Of a DNA stretch of 5,464 nt, positions 5,112 to 5,464 are shown piece after piece. Made by a program: the position numbers and the translations under genes. Location: the NCBI GenBank assembly GCA_016781725.1, contig JADDPU010000233.1:1-5464 (forward strand), in the 5' to 3' direction. The notes below the pieces were generated by a model. That model searched no databases. It was not told the DNA's origin and saw only the letters and a program-made list of their open reading frames with translations. This DNA comes from Rubrobacter sp. GTDB lineage: Bacteria; Actinomycetota; Rubrobacteria; Rubrobacterales; Rubrobacteraceae. Within the stretch, counting starts at the first letter, position 1. The number at the start of each line of letters is the position of its first letter.

Positions 5112-5464
5112 TTACGTCGAGGCTTCGACCTTCTCTCCGACGCTCTCCAGGTAGGAGAGGGCGTCCTCGACGGAGACCACGTCGGCGTACTTGGCCTGGA
5201 TGTCGACCAGGTTGGCCTCGTGCGGCGCCTGCGCCCGGTCGCCGACGCACTCGCGCGGGACGAGGGTCGGGTAGCCGTACTGCAGGAGGTCGACGGCCGT
5301 CGCCCGGATGCACCCGCTCGTCGTCGCGCCGCAGAGGACGATCGTGTCGACGTTCTGGGAGACCAGGACCGAGGGCAGGTTCGTGCCGAAGAAGGCCGAG
5401 GCCCCCTTCTTGAGGATCACGGTCTCCTCCTCCCTGCGCTCGAGGCGCGGGTCTATCTCGACCC
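5112..5464 (-). CDS. Isochorismatase-superfamily cysteine hydrolase, N-terminus outside window
   Basis: The last 116 residues of a cytoplasmic cysteine hydrolase; the reading frame stays open to the right edge, so the first part, with the catalytic Asp, is missing. Counting from the edge, ETVILKKGASAFFGT (13-27) holds the catalytic Lys (K18) and CGATTSGCIRATAVD (44-58) the nucleophile C51. RECVGDRAQAPHEANLVDIQ and KYADVV follow. This signature, especially TTSGC-x-RATAVD and VGDR...HEANL.D...KYADV, resembles N-carbamoylsarcosine amidase and maleamate amidohydrolase (NicF) more than nicotinamidase or true isochorismatase. Such enzymes release ammonia or carbamate from an amide. A GTG at 5420 is in frame but cannot be the real start, because conserved family sequence continues upstream of it (EIDPRLERREEE). 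The gene is 33 nt upstream of the cyclodeaminase-family gene, which suggests shared metabolism of a nitrogenous compound. Exact substrate not determined. Confidence 0.93.
   Translation of the reverse strand, partial: VEIDPRLERREEETVILKKGASAFFGTNLPSVLVSQNVDTIVLCGATTSGCIRATAVDLLQYGYPTLVPRECVGDRAQAPHEANLVDIQAKYADVVSVEDALSYLESVGEKVEAST

Noticed and set aside
4522..5313. A 263-codon open frame on the minus strand overlapping the hydrolase and cyclodeaminase genes
   Set aside because: It runs across two well-supported genes and their gap in another frame. Its product is dominated by Arg, Pro and Gly, as expected from frame-shifted GC-rich DNA.
5112..5420. A complete 102-residue hydrolase starting at GTG 5420
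   Set aside because: The frame stays open to the window edge, and the residues upstream of the GTG match conserved family sequence, so the gene is full length beyond the window rather than a short protein.

Overview
The window is GC-rich bacterial DNA. Arginine AGG and isoleucine ATA codons are common, Shine-Dalgarno sequences are strong (AAGGAGG type), and genes are tightly packed. This suits a high-GC actinobacterium; a Rubrobacter-like organism is my best guess from codon habit, but there is no marker gene here to prove it.

Left half (+ strand, about 1-3229): a good sigma70-type promoter (TTGACA, 17-nt spacer, TATCTT, 66-94) has an inverted repeat over its -35 box. It drives a 12-helix MFS transporter (182-1579). 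A perfect 34-nt palindromic hairpin follows (1608-1641), then two short-chain dehydrogenases/reductases (1676-2422 and 2462-3229). There is no room for a promoter between the hairpin and the first dehydrogenase. The simplest reading is one operon, 'import a small organic molecule, then oxidise or reduce it twice', with a partial stop after the transporter gene. The substrate cannot be read from the sequence.

Right half (- strand, 5464 down to 3239): a cysteine hydrolase of the isochorismatase superfamily enters from the right edge with its N-terminus cut off. It is followed after 33 nt by an ornithine cyclodeaminase/mu-crystallin family enzyme (5078-4068). The hydrolase signature resembles N-carbamoylsarcosine amidase and maleamate amidohydrolase. 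Together the two look like part of a pathway that breaks down a nitrogen-containing compound such as an amide or amino-acid derivative. After a gap of 136 nt comes a class I SAM-dependent methyltransferase (3931-3239), probably starting at TTG, whose link to the pathway is unclear. It ends only 9 nt from the end of the second dehydrogenase, so the two gene groups converge.

I see no tRNA, rRNA, CRISPR array, insertion sequence or phage gene. This looks like an accessory catabolic region rather than a new defence or mobile system. The items most worth checking are the operator-like palindrome, the hairpin inside the operon, and the substrate of the hydrolase-cyclodeaminase pair.
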